Part shown: positions 13,670 to 21,479 of the stretch, one piece after another
Position numbering within the stretch: the stretch's first letter is position 1
How the letters are laid out: each line of letters starts with the position of its first letter
From: Deltaproteobacteria bacterium GWA2_55_10
GTDB taxonomy: Bacteria > Desulfobacterota > GWC2-55-46
Assembly: GCA_001797415.1 (NCBI GenBank)
Contig: MGPL01000085.1
Span: 1,693-23,191 of the forward strand
Direction of reading: 5' to 3'
Length of the DNA stretch: 21,499 nucleotides
The notes under the pieces: generated by a model
What the model was told of the DNA's origin: nothing
The model's database searches: none
What the model saw: the letters and a program-made list of their open reading frames with translations, nothing else
Position numbers and translations under genes: made by a program

Positions 13670-14239
13670 TCATATTTGTTCCCTCGCAAGGGCGAGCAGC
13701 TTTCTCAATTCCTCCCTTGCCCTTGAGAGCCTTGATTTGACCGTCCCGACCGGTATATCCAATGCAGCCGATACTTCCTCATACGAGAAGCCCTCGATTT
13801 CATTCAACACTACAACGGCCCTCAGTTTTTCAGGCAGCTTCCCTATGGCTTCCGACACCGCAAGCCCTGCCCGTTTCGATTCAAGCGAGCTTTCAGGCCC
13901 CGGGGTTTTTGACGCATGCTCGCGCGTGTACTCCTCTCCTTCGGGGGTCGCCGCGCTCAGTGAAAGGTGGAAAGGCCTTCTCCTGTAGTCGATGCATGTA
14001 TTTACGGCGATGCGCGCTATCCAGGCAGAGAACCCGGGCGAGGGCGTGAAACTGCCGAGGTTCCTGTAAGCCTTTATGAAGGTGTCCTGGGCAGCGTCTT
14101 CGGCATCTCTGTTGCCCAGCATATAACGGCAGATGTTGAAGACCTTGTCCTGGTACTTGAGGATGAGGGCTTCAAAGGCCGCCTCATCGCCATTTATGGA
14201 CTTATCTGTCAGATAGAGGTCGCTGTCTCTTTCATCCAT
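13670..14239 (-). CDS. ECF-type RNA polymerase sigma factor
   Basis: A 189-residue sigma factor of group 4. Region 2 (about 18-85) has GDEAAFEALI, the core-binding DAEDAAQDTFIKAY and the -10 recognition segment WIARIAVNTCID. Region 4 (about 130-182) has a helix-turn-helix (FSYEEVSAALDIPVGTVKSR). Regions 1 and 3 are absent, as usual. It should direct transcription of its own operon. The ATG at 14239 is the only start that keeps region 2 whole, yet no Shine-Dalgarno precedes it, and an ECF-like promoter ends a few bases upstream, so the mRNA may be almost leaderless. Confidence 0.95.
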   Translation of the reverse strand: MDERDSDLYLTDKSINGDEAAFEALILKYQDKVFNICRYMLGNRDAEDAAQDTFIKAYRNLGSFTPSPGFSAWIARIAVNTCIDYRRRPFHLSLSAATPEGEEYTREHASKTPGPESSLESKRAGLAVSEAIGKLPEKLRAVVVLNEIEGFSYEEVSAALDIPVGTVKSRLSRAREELRKLLALAREQI

Positions 14240-14246
14240 AAGGATA

Positions 14247-14274
14247 TAAACGATCTGCCCTTTGATTGTGTTCC
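14247..14274 (-). promoter_or_regulatory. ECF-type promoter, probably autoregulatory
   Basis: On the minus strand: GGAAC (14274-14270), 17-bp spacer, CGTT (14252-14249). GGAAC with CGTC/CGTT at this spacing is the usual ECF promoter form. Transcription would begin at about 14240, next to the sigma-factor start codon. A weaker candidate, GGAACTT upstream with TGCTTA, is further back. Confidence 0.45.
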
Positions 14275-14472
14275 CCTGGGTTAAAAAGACCAGTAAAATC
14301 AGTGGTCTGTATATTTTAACGCCGGCCGGTATGCATTGAAACCTAAATCAGGAGAAGACCGATTTTATTGTAAGCACCCGTTAACTGGCTGGAAGTTCCG
14401 GTTTCAAAAACAAATAAAGTTTTACCCCGCACAGGCGATATAAGGAGTTGAATACACCTAAGGAGACCTGCC

Positions 14473-15702
14473 TTGCTGATATCATGCCCGGCGTGCAGCT
14501 ACGAAAAAGATACTGACCCGCAGAAACTGAATTTCCGGAGCGCCACAGCGAAGTGCCCCAAATGCAATCATAAGTTCCGGTTCAGCATGCCTCCGGAGCC
14601 GGAGAGCTTAGGCCTGGAATGGCTGACTGACAATACTGCACAGCAGACCTCGGAAGTTGAGAGCATCGCTCCGGATGCCCCGGCTATCGAAGCCACGGCC
14701 CTTGAGGCCAAAACGCCGGAGCCGAAGCCAGCTGAGCCAAAGGTCATCCCGCTGTCCGCATCAAAAAACAAACCTCAGGCGCCCGCCGTGCACAAGGTCT
14801 CGTTCGAGGGAAAGGGCCTTACGCTGCTGCGCCTCTATGTTGTGAACAATCTCCTCGCGCTCCTTACGCTCGGCGTATATCACTTCTGGGGCAAGGCGAA
14901 GATCCGCAAGTACCTCTACAGCTCTACCGAGCTCCTGGGCGAAAGGTTCAGCTTCACGGGCACGGGCAAGGAGCTTTTCGTCGGCTGGCTCAAGGCGGCT
15001 TGTATATTTGCGGTCCTCCTGGGCGTCCCCAACGCGCTCTCCGGTTTCGTGCACCCGGCCTTCGCGTTCCTCGTCATCCCGATAATGTTCATCCTGCTCC
15101 CTGCCGTGATGGTCGGGGCCTGGAGATACAAGTTGAGCCGCGCCTTCTGGCACGGCGCAAGCTTCTCCTTTAAAGGCGCCGCAAAAGAGTACATGCTGCT
15201 TCATATAAAGGGCACGATACTGACGATTATCACCTTCGGCCTCTACGCCCCTTACTTCCACGCGCAGAAGGAGAGTTTCTGGCGCACGAATAGCAACTAC
15301 GGAACGGCCTCGTTCGGCTATTCCGGCAAGGCAGAGGACATAAGGAAGGACTTCCTCAAGGCATGGCTCCTTACCATACCCACGCTCGGGCTCTGCTGGT
15401 TCTGGTATTCGGCGAAGGTCGCCCGCTATGACTGGGAGCATACGTCTTTCAGCGGGGCTAACTTCAACTTCGACGCTACGGGGCGGCAGCTCTTTTCCTT
15501 CACAATAGGGAACTTCTTCCTTTTGGCGCTGACCCTTGGCTTTGCGTATCCCTGGGTCATAGTCCGCGGGGTCAACTTCCTCTCCAGGCACCTCTCCATG
15601 AAGGGCGAGGTCGATTTCAACAAGATAGCGCACGCGCCGCAGAGCTCAAAGGCCGTCGGCGAGGGCCTCGCGGGCGTGCTCGATATCGACATGGCAATGT
15701 AG
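14473..15702 (+). CDS. Zinc-ribbon plus DUF898 (YjgN-like) membrane protein
   Basis: A 409-residue protein. Residues 1-37 form an MJ0042-like zinc ribbon (CPAC at 5-8, CPKC at 28-31). A Pro/Glu/Ala-rich linker (about 50-95) follows, then a membrane domain of the DUF898/YjgN family (107-385). The membrane part is built of repeated units of about 50 residues with an F-x-G start, a T-x-G-x-Y-x-x-W helix end and a basic step; five can be traced, starting near 109, 159, 231, 281 and 331. The function of DUF898 is unknown. The start is TTG at 14473, fixed by TAAGGAGA upstream. The M48 protease gene follows after 4 bp, so the two are surely one operon. The gene is divergent from the ECF sigma gene. 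Confidence 0.85.
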   Translation: MLISCPACSYEKDTDPQKLNFRSATAKCPKCNHKFRFSMPPEPESLGLEWLTDNTAQQTSEVESIAPDAPAIEATALEAKTPEPKPAEPKVIPLSASKNKPQAPAVHKVSFEGKGLTLLRLYVVNNLLALLTLGVYHFWGKAKIRKYLYSSTELLGERFSFTGTGKELFVGWLKAACIFAVLLGVPNALSGFVHPAFAFLVIPIMFILLPAVMVGAWRYKLSRAFWHGASFSFKGAAKEYMLLHIKGTILTIITFGLYAPYFHAQKESFWRTNSNYGTASFGYSGKAEDIRKDFLKAWLLTIPTLGLCWFWYSAKVARYDWEHTSFSGANFNFDATGRQLFSFTIGNFFLLALTLGFAYPWVIVRGVNFLSRHLSMKGEVDFNKIAHAPQSSKAVGEGLAGVLDIDMAM

Positions 15703-15706
15703 TGGC

Positions 15707-16825
15707 GTGAAGCTCTTCTGGCAGGCATACTACTACGACGGCAAGACCGCCCAAAGGCACGAGGTCGAGGTATCTGCTTCGCCAGAGGGCCTCGTTATAA
15801 AAAAAGACGGCTCATCTTTAAATTGGCACTTTGGCGAGATCGAACAGACGCAGGGCTCTCACGAGGGCGAGCCCTTGAGGCTTGAACGCGGCAATGAGGC
15901 CCTCATAGTCAAAGACCCTGAGTTCGTTAAAACTCTCCTTGAATCAGCTCCGAAGCACGGCTCAAAATTCGCGAGGCCGGAGAGGGCAAGGAAGGGCCTG
16001 TACATAATACCGGCTGCCGCGCTACTTACCGTTTTAATCGCGGCCGGCGTCTATTTCTGGCTGATGCCGGCCGCAATATCGTTCACGGCAAGGCACATCC
16101 CCCCGTCTGTCGAGGAACGGCTTGGGCGTTCCTACACGGAAGGCGTTGCCGGCTTTATCCCGCAGTGCTCATCCCCTATTCTCACTGCCTCGGCTGACAG
16201 GATACTCAAGAGGCTGGAGGCAGCCGCGCCGACAAACCCATACGACTTCAAGCTCTATATCCTCGACGACCCCATGGTGAACGCATTCGCCTTGCCCGGG
16301 GGGCACATAATCCTATTTTCAGGCCTCATCGAATCGACCGAAAGCCCTGAAGAGCTGGCAGGGGTGATGGCGCATGAGATGGAGCATGTACTGCAGAAGC
16401 ACTCGACGCAGAGCATGCTGCAGGGCTTATCGACAGGGCTTCTGTTCGCGGTGGCCTTCGGTGATTTCAGCGGGGTCTCCGGCGCGGCAGGCACGCTCGG
16501 GAATCTGAGCTACGGCAGGGAGCTCGAGGACGAGGCTGACAGGAAGGGCGCAGAGCTTCTCGTCAATTCAGGTACGGACCCGCAGGGCCTTATCGCCTTT
16601 TTCGAGCGCATGCTGGAATGCGAGTGCAAGAAAAAGGAAGAGGACAAGACAGATAAAGCGCTGAGCTATCTGTCTACCCACCCCTCGTCCGCCGCAAGGG
16701 TGGAGAGCATCAAAAGTCATCTCAAGGGCACGCCAAAAACCAAAGAATTCGAGCCGGTCCTGCCGGATGTGGACTGGAAGACGCTGAGGTCGTCGTGCTC
16801 TGAGATGCAATCAGATCGACCATAG
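15707..16825 (+). CDS. M48-family membrane metalloprotease
   Basis: A 372-residue protein. Residues 1-95 form a soluble N-terminal domain of unknown fold, 98-122 is a membrane helix, and the M48 peptidase domain covers about 140-345. The zinc site is HEMEH (223-227) with Glu274 of EDEAD as third ligand, so the enzyme should be active. Relatives include HtpX and BepA/LoiP, which degrade misfolded membrane or outer-membrane proteins. The topology puts the protease in the periplasm. The GTG start at 15707 lies 4 bp behind the DUF898 stop, and its ribosome site is weak, so coupling is likely. Substrate unknown; its fixed pairing with DUF898 suggests they work together. Confidence 0.9.
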   Translation: MKLFWQAYYYDGKTAQRHEVEVSASPEGLVIKKDGSSLNWHFGEIEQTQGSHEGEPLRLERGNEALIVKDPEFVKTLLESAPKHGSKFARPERARKGLYIIPAAALLTVLIAAGVYFWLMPAAISFTARHIPPSVEERLGRSYTEGVAGFIPQCSSPILTASADRILKRLEAAAPTNPYDFKLYILDDPMVNAFALPGGHIILFSGLIESTESPEELAGVMAHEMEHVLQKHSTQSMLQGLSTGLLFAVAFGDFSGVSGAAGTLGNLSYGRELEDEADRKGAELLVNSGTDPQGLIAFFERMLECECKKKEEDKTDKALSYLSTHPSSAARVESIKSHLKGTPKTKEFEPVLPDVDWKTLRSSCSEMQSDRP

Positions 16826-16954
16826 CCAAGGCCGCCTTTTTATCTCTTTTTTCCCCTTGCAAATCAGCTGATTCCAGCCCCCCTCTGCATGCAACCGCCC
16901 GTTTTTCCTCCTGAAAATGATTAAAAATCCTATGCTCAACCCTCGGATTATTGA

Positions 16955-16973
16955 TATAATCTTTAAAAGAGGA
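16955..16973 (+). promoter_or_regulatory. -10 element and ribosome site of the MEDS-PAS gene
   Basis: Perfect TATAAT at 16955-16960 and AGAGGA at 16968-16973, seven bases before the ATG. No good -35 is present at 16-18 bp, so an activator or an alternative site is possible. If transcription starts near 16967 the leader is very short and the ribosome site lies at its 5' end. Confidence 0.4.
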
Positions 16974-16980
16974 AACCAGT

Positions 16981-18699
16981 ATGGCTCCTGACCGGAAGAA
17001 CAAAAACCTTGTCGGCATCTATCCGCATTATAAAGAACTGTTGAAGGCTATCGAAGCCTTGAACTTTCATGATCATCTTTGCCTTATCTACGAGACACGG
17101 GAAGAGCAGTTCGCGGCCATAGTCCCGTTCATCCGGATAGGCCTTGAAAGGGGAGAAAAGTGCGTATATGTAGCTGACGACAACACCTCTGCCGAGGTGC
17201 TCTCCCACCTTGCAAAAGGCGGGATAGATACAGCGGGCGCGCTCGGTTCCGGGGCGCTGAGCGTCATAACAAAAAGGGAGGCCTATCTTAAGCAGGGATA
17301 CTTTGACCCTGAGTGGATGATCCGGTTCCTTAAAGAGAACACGGATGCCGCCAAAGGACATGGACATACGGGACTGAGGGTGACCGGCGAGATGACGTGG
17401 ATCCACGGGGGAGACCCTGGTTCCGAAAGGCTTATCGAGTACGAATCCAAGCTCAATTACTTCTTTCCCGAGAACGACGCGCTCGCGATCTGCCAATACA
17501 ATATCAGGCGGTTCAAGCCTGAGATAATAAGGGACGTGATACGGACACACCCGCTTGTCATCTACAGGGGGCAGGTCTGCAAGAATTTTTACTACGTCTC
17601 TCCTGATGAGATGCTTCTGCCCGACCAGGCATACCTTGAGGTCGGCAGGCTTCTCTACAACATAGTCGAGCGGGAACGCCTCGAAGAGCTCAACATGCAG
17701 GCCGAAGACGAGCTCGCCAAAAAGGACCGGGAGATCGACGAGACTCAGCGCGTAAGCCAGACCGGCGGCTGGGAGTGGAGCTCCGATACAGGCGATATAC
17801 TCTGGTCTGACGGTACCTGCCGCATATTCGGCATCGACCCGGGCATGCCGGCCCCGGACTACGCTGAGCACATGAAGCTATATACCCCGGAGAGCGCCCA
17901 AAACCTCGATGAAGCGGTCAAGAGGGCTGCGAAAACGGGCGAGCCTTTCGAACTCGACCTTGAGCTGGCCTCTACGGGAAGATGGGTCATTGCGCGCGGC
18001 GAGGTCAAACGCGACGCAACCGGGCGGATCTCCGGGCTGCGCGGCGCAATAATAGAGATAACCGGGCGCAAACGGGTAGAGACGGCCTTGCAGGAGAGCG
18101 AGGAGCGTTTCCGCAGCTTTGCCGAAAATGCAGACTCTGTTTTTTGGATAACTTCGCTTGGGCAGGAAAAAATCATATACGTCAACGCGGCCTTCGAGAG
18201 GATATGGGGAATTAAAACCAGGGAACTTTACCTCGACCCGAGGCTCTGGATCAAATCAATACACCCGGAAGACATGGAATCGGTAAAAACCGTGTATGAG
18301 CGGTGGATAAACGGAGCGGGGCATGAATACAAGGCAGAGTACAGGGTAATCCGTCCGGACGGCCAGGTCCGGTGGATATATGACCGCGGCGTAAAGATAA
18401 AAGACGTGAAAGGCGGCCTGGCGCGAGTAGCCGGGATAGCCGAGGATATTACCGAACAGAAACTGTCCTTAAAGGAGCAGCAGCGGACGAACGAGGAGCT
18501 TCAGAAGGCGCTCGGTAAAGTGAAGCTTCTAAGCGGCCTTCTGCCTATATGCGCCTATTACAAAAAGATCAGGAACGACGAGGGATACTGGGAGGGGCTG
18601 GAGAAGTTCATACGGGAGCATTCGGATGCCGAGTTCACGCACTGCATCTGCCCGGAATGCGCGGAAAGGTTGATGCTGAAGAACACTGGAACTGACTGA
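16981..18699 (+). CDS. MEDS-PAS-PAS sensor protein with degenerate Cys-rich C-terminal module
   Basis: A 572-residue soluble protein without membrane helices. Order: MEDS domain (about 18-200; NFHDHLCLIYE is its usual opening), a helical linker (218-258), PAS 1 (257-365), PAS 2 (375-493, PAS_3-like, ending AGIAEDITEQK), and a C-terminal module (505-566). That last module is known from many PAS and receiver proteins and normally reads PICASCKKIR...GICPEC, giving two Cys pairs. Here it reads PICAYYKKIR and HCICPEC: one Cys is lost and an extra Cys555 is gained. There is no kinase, GGDEF, EAL or DNA-binding domain, so output must pass through a partner. MEDS was named from DcmR and methanogen sensors. 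It has its own promoter and terminator. Confidence 0.88.
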   Translation: MAPDRKNKNLVGIYPHYKELLKAIEALNFHDHLCLIYETREEQFAAIVPFIRIGLERGEKCVYVADDNTSAEVLSHLAKGGIDTAGALGSGALSVITKREAYLKQGYFDPEWMIRFLKENTDAAKGHGHTGLRVTGEMTWIHGGDPGSERLIEYESKLNYFFPENDALAICQYNIRRFKPEIIRDVIRTHPLVIYRGQVCKNFYYVSPDEMLLPDQAYLEVGRLLYNIVERERLEELNMQAEDELAKKDREIDETQRVSQTGGWEWSSDTGDILWSDGTCRIFGIDPGMPAPDYAEHMKLYTPESAQNLDEAVKRAAKTGEPFELDLELASTGRWVIARGEVKRDATGRISGLRGAIIEITGRKRVETALQESEERFRSFAENADSVFWITSLGQEKIIYVNAAFERIWGIKTRELYLDPRLWIKSIHPEDMESVKTVYERWINGAGHEYKAEYRVIRPDGQVRWIYDRGVKIKDVKGGLARVAGIAEDITEQKLSLKEQQRTNEELQKALGKVKLLSGLLPICAYYKKIRNDEGYWEGLEKFIREHSDAEFTHCICPECAERLMLKNTGTD

Positions 18700-18730
18700 G
18701 CATGCTTAACACACAAACATCTATCGATCA

Positions 18731-18757
18731 GGGCAGCCGGCTGGCTGCCCTTTCTTT
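18731..18757 (+). terminator. Rho-independent terminator of the MEDS-PAS gene
   Basis: GGGCAGCC (18731-18738), loop GGCT, GGCTGCCC (18743-18750), then TTTCTTTATTT. It lies 31 bp after the stop of the MEDS-PAS gene. On the minus strand it may also help stop the convergent TPR gene, though the T run there is poor. Confidence 0.88.
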
Positions 18758-18762
18758 ATTTC

Positions 18763-19417
18763 TCAAGACGGGCCAGTCCATGCGGTCCTTAACCATCTCC
18801 ACGCCATGGTGAAGCCGGGCTGCGCCAGGAACATGGCCGAACGGACCTTCTTAAGCTCTCGTCCTTTTACTCGCATCGAGAGCCCTTCAAGGAGGCCGAT
18901 GGTCTCGACCGGGTCTACCTTCTTCAAGAGCCTGGCGATCTCGAAGGTCACCTCGAAGTTCCAGGGGTCGAGGTCAAAGGCCTTCCTCAACATGCTAATC
19001 GCGTGCTCCCTGCGGTGCCCTTTCCTGAAAAAACGCTGCCCCCTGAACAGGGTCTGCACCGCGTCCGCCTTCTTGCCCTGTTTTGACATAGACATAGGCC
19101 ATCGCATCCCAGACATCGGGATTTCCCGGCATGAACCTGGCGGCCTGCGAATACAGGCTTAGGGCCTTCTGGCTGAAGCCTGCGGCAAGGTGCCGTAGGG
19201 CGGCTGTCCTGAAGCTCTCCCAGGCCTCGTCGAACTTCTTCATGCGCGCGAGCAGCGGCGCTATCTTGGCGTGCACAAGGTAATAATCATCAGGGTCTGC
19301 CTCCAGGACCCGCTTATAATGCCCTATGGCCTTTTTGACCCTGCCTGCTGCCTGTGCCTTTGCCGCGCTGTCAAGGCAGCTCTCCCTGTCATAGGACTCT
19401 TTGCGCCTGAAAAACAT
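18763..19417 (-). pseudogene. TPR-repeat protein broken by a one-base frameshift
   Basis: Two overlapping frames together make one TPR protein. The first (start 19417) runs through residues typical of TPRs (AIGHYKRVLEADPDDYYLVH, LYSQAARFMPGNPDVWDAMA) as far as AYVYVKTGQ, then turns into low-quality sequence and ends at 18995. The second frame continues the theme (KKADAVQTLFRG, AISMLRKAFDLDPWNFEV) to the stop at 18763. Removing one A from the AAAA run at 19081-19084 restores a 217-residue frame reading VYVKQGKKADAVQTLF. GAGGAG sits two bases before the ATG. It may be a real lesion, an assembly error, or, less likely, programmed frameshifting. The intact protein would be a cytoplasmic scaffold. 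Confidence 0.75.
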
Positions 19418-19730
19418 CTCTCCTCGCTTCCGCCGGGCACACCCGCAGAGCCTATTCTTCTATAACCCTCACGATTTGAAAGTGACTTTGGACACCGATA
19501 TTGGAGGGAGGAAGCGAAGTCATTGATATGCAGGAAAATAAAAGACGCTACAGAATTCTCCATAACACCTTTTGGGTCGAACTCGCGCCTGTTTAGCTTG
19601 TCAGGGGTGTTACGCTACGCTAACCCCGCCCAAGATGCTACGGCGCTAAGAATATTTTATTCAAAATTGAAAAGGATGTGCTATAAATTCCGAAAACACC
19701 GCGGTTTAAACAACGAGCGCAGCCACTGAG
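19418..19730. other. Gene-free stretch with a REP-like hairpin and a weak promoter
   Basis: No convincing gene. At 19604-19627 the sequence GGGGTGTTACGC then TACGCTAACCCC can form a bulged hairpin (GGGG..TTA / TAA CCCC) of the TTACGCTACGCTAA kind common in interspersed repeats. At 19660-19687, TTCAAA, 16 bp, TATAAA may be the promoter of the TMTC-like gene. A 22-codon frame beginning at the ATG near 19528 (MQENKRRYRILHN) looks superficially like the start of a PilZ protein but stops at once. Confidence 0.35.
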
Positions 19731-21479
19731 ATGAGAAGAAAAGAGATCTGGTCCGCAGTCTTCATTTCCTTTATTGCTTCATTTGCGACGCTGACGGCCT
19801 ACCTGAGCGCGCTTCAAAACGGTTTCGTCAACTTCGACGACAACGTCTATGTCTATAAAAACGCCGCCATAAGTACACTGGACTGGGGGTTCATCAAGGA
19901 CAGCTTTTTCGGGTTCTATTACCTGAATTGGCATCCTCTGACCATGATCTCATACGCAGTCGATTACTCATTATGGGGGCTGGACCCTTTTGGCTACCAC
20001 CTGACCAACATAGTCCTGCATTCGATAAATACCTTTCTCGTCGGCATTCTGGCCTGCATGCTCCTGAAAGCCGAAGGAACGCCCAGGCCGCCTCTTTTCA
20101 CATATGTATCCGTCGCCGTGGCAGCGCTCCTGTTCGGGTTACACCCGGTGCACGTCGAATCCGTGGCATGGATATCGGAAAGAAAAGACGTGCTCAGCGG
20201 CCTTTTCTTCCTCCTCGCGATCATCGCCTATATCCGGTATTCCTCCTCTACGTGCAAAGCGCTTTATTATTCAGCGTCCCTGCTCTTTTCGTTTCTGGCC
20301 CTTATAAGCAAGCCTATGGCGGTTACGCTGCCTTTAGTCCTGCTGATACTGGATTATTATCCATTAAAAAGACAACCCTCGCTCAAGGCCATCGTGGAGA
20401 AGATTCCATTCGCGCTTCTGGCCCTGCTTTCGACCGTGATGACCTTGTCTGCCCAGACCGCGGCAAGCTCGTTCACAAGCAGCTTATGGGAGCGGGCCCT
20501 CGTATCCATCCGTGCGTATGTTTTTTATCTTAAAAAAATGGCGCTGCCCCTGGACTTCGCCCCTTTTTATCCGATTGCTCCGCTGCCTGAGCTGTTTTCG
20601 CCGGCATATCTCATACCGTTGCTCGTCTGCTGCGCCCTGGCCGCATTTTGCGTCATAAAACGCGAAACAAGGATCTATCCCGCAGTGTTCGCCTTTTACC
20701 TTATCACTCTTGTGCCTGTAATCGGGATAGTCCAGATAAGCACGCACCTGGCCGCGGACCGTTACATGTACCTGCCGAGCCTTGGCCCTTTCATGCTCGC
20801 CGGCATCGGGACAGCCTGGTTGGCGGCGCTGTTTAATAAGAGGCGGCACATCGTGCTTATTCCAACGCTGGCGATCCTGGTTTCTCTTGCTTTTGTTTCC
20901 AAACGCCAGATCCACGTCTGGGAGGATTCGATTTCCTTATGGTCGCATGAGATAGAACAGTACCCCTCTGTATATTTGGCCTACAATAACCGCGCGGTCG
21001 CATTCACCGAGGAAGGTCATTACACGCAGGCCATTGAAGACCTGCAAAAATCGATAAACCTTGCTCCGGATTTCATTCCGGCGTACATAAACCTCGGAGA
21101 CGCCTATAGGAAAATCGGCAGAAAAGAGACCGCGGCAGAGGTCTACAGCGCCGGTCTTCAGGTCCACCCGGATAACGCGGAACTCCTGTTCGAAAGGGGG
21201 CTCACCTATAACAACATGGGCGAATTCGCGATGGCTGCCGGGGACTTCACGGCGGTCCTGACGCACGGATTCCATATCGAGGCTTCAATCTACCGAGCCG
21301 CCGCCCTCATCAAGCTTGGCGACCTGCAACGCGCCGCCGATGACCTGAGCGCGGTCCTTAAGGCCGACCCTCAAAACGCGCTCGCGCATTACGGCATGGC
21401 AGAGGTCTATTTCAAATCAGGGAACGCGGAGCTTGCGTCTTATCACCGGGGCAGGGCAACTGCTTTGGGCTACCGATAG
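19731..21479 (+). CDS. TMTC-like membrane glycosyltransferase with C-terminal TPR repeats
   Basis: A 582-residue protein. The N-terminal 400 residues hold about ten membrane helices. The first periplasmic loop has GFVNFDDNVYVYK (Asp36-Asp37), the GT-C acidic pair, and a later loop has HPVHVESVAWISERKDVLS (138-156), a signature shared with eukaryotic TMTC O-mannosyltransferases and their many bacterial relatives. From about 414 to 578 there are four TPR repeats (for example LAYNNRAVAFTEEGHYTQAI). Bacterial members are thought to transfer a sugar from a polyprenyl phosphate; the acceptor is unknown. No good ribosome site precedes the ATG at 19731. It stands alone here, with the broken TPR gene divergent upstream. 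Confidence 0.85.
   Translation: MRRKEIWSAVFISFIASFATLTAYLSALQNGFVNFDDNVYVYKNAAISTLDWGFIKDSFFGFYYLNWHPLTMISYAVDYSLWGLDPFGYHLTNIVLHSINTFLVGILACMLLKAEGTPRPPLFTYVSVAVAALLFGLHPVHVESVAWISERKDVLSGLFFLLAIIAYIRYSSSTCKALYYSASLLFSFLALISKPMAVTLPLVLLILDYYPLKRQPSLKAIVEKIPFALLALLSTVMTLSAQTAASSFTSSLWERALVSIRAYVFYLKKMALPLDFAPFYPIAPLPELFSPAYLIPLLVCCALAAFCVIKRETRIYPAVFAFYLITLVPVIGIVQISTHLAADRYMYLPSLGPFMLAGIGTAWLAALFNKRRHIVLIPTLAILVSLAFVSKRQIHVWEDSISLWSHEIEQYPSVYLAYNNRAVAFTEEGHYTQAIEDLQKSINLAPDFIPAYINLGDAYRKIGRKETAAEVYSAGLQVHPDNAELLFERGLTYNNMGEFAMAAGDFTAVLTHGFHIEASIYRAAALIKLGDLQRAADDLSAVLKADPQNALAHYGMAEVYFKSGNAELASYHRGRATALGYR

Noticed and set aside
14761..15633. Long open frame antisense to the DUF898 gene (290 codons)
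   Set aside because: Shadow of a well-supported gene; no ribosome site and a biased, low-quality amino-acid composition.
16963..17871. Long open frame antisense to the MEDS-PAS gene (302 codons)
   Set aside because: Same reason: the plus-strand frame has recognisable MEDS and PAS domains and good start signals.
19528..19596. Start of a PilZ-like protein (KRRYRI) on the plus strand
   Set aside because: The frame stops after about 22 codons, has no close ribosome site, and the similarity covers only a few residues.
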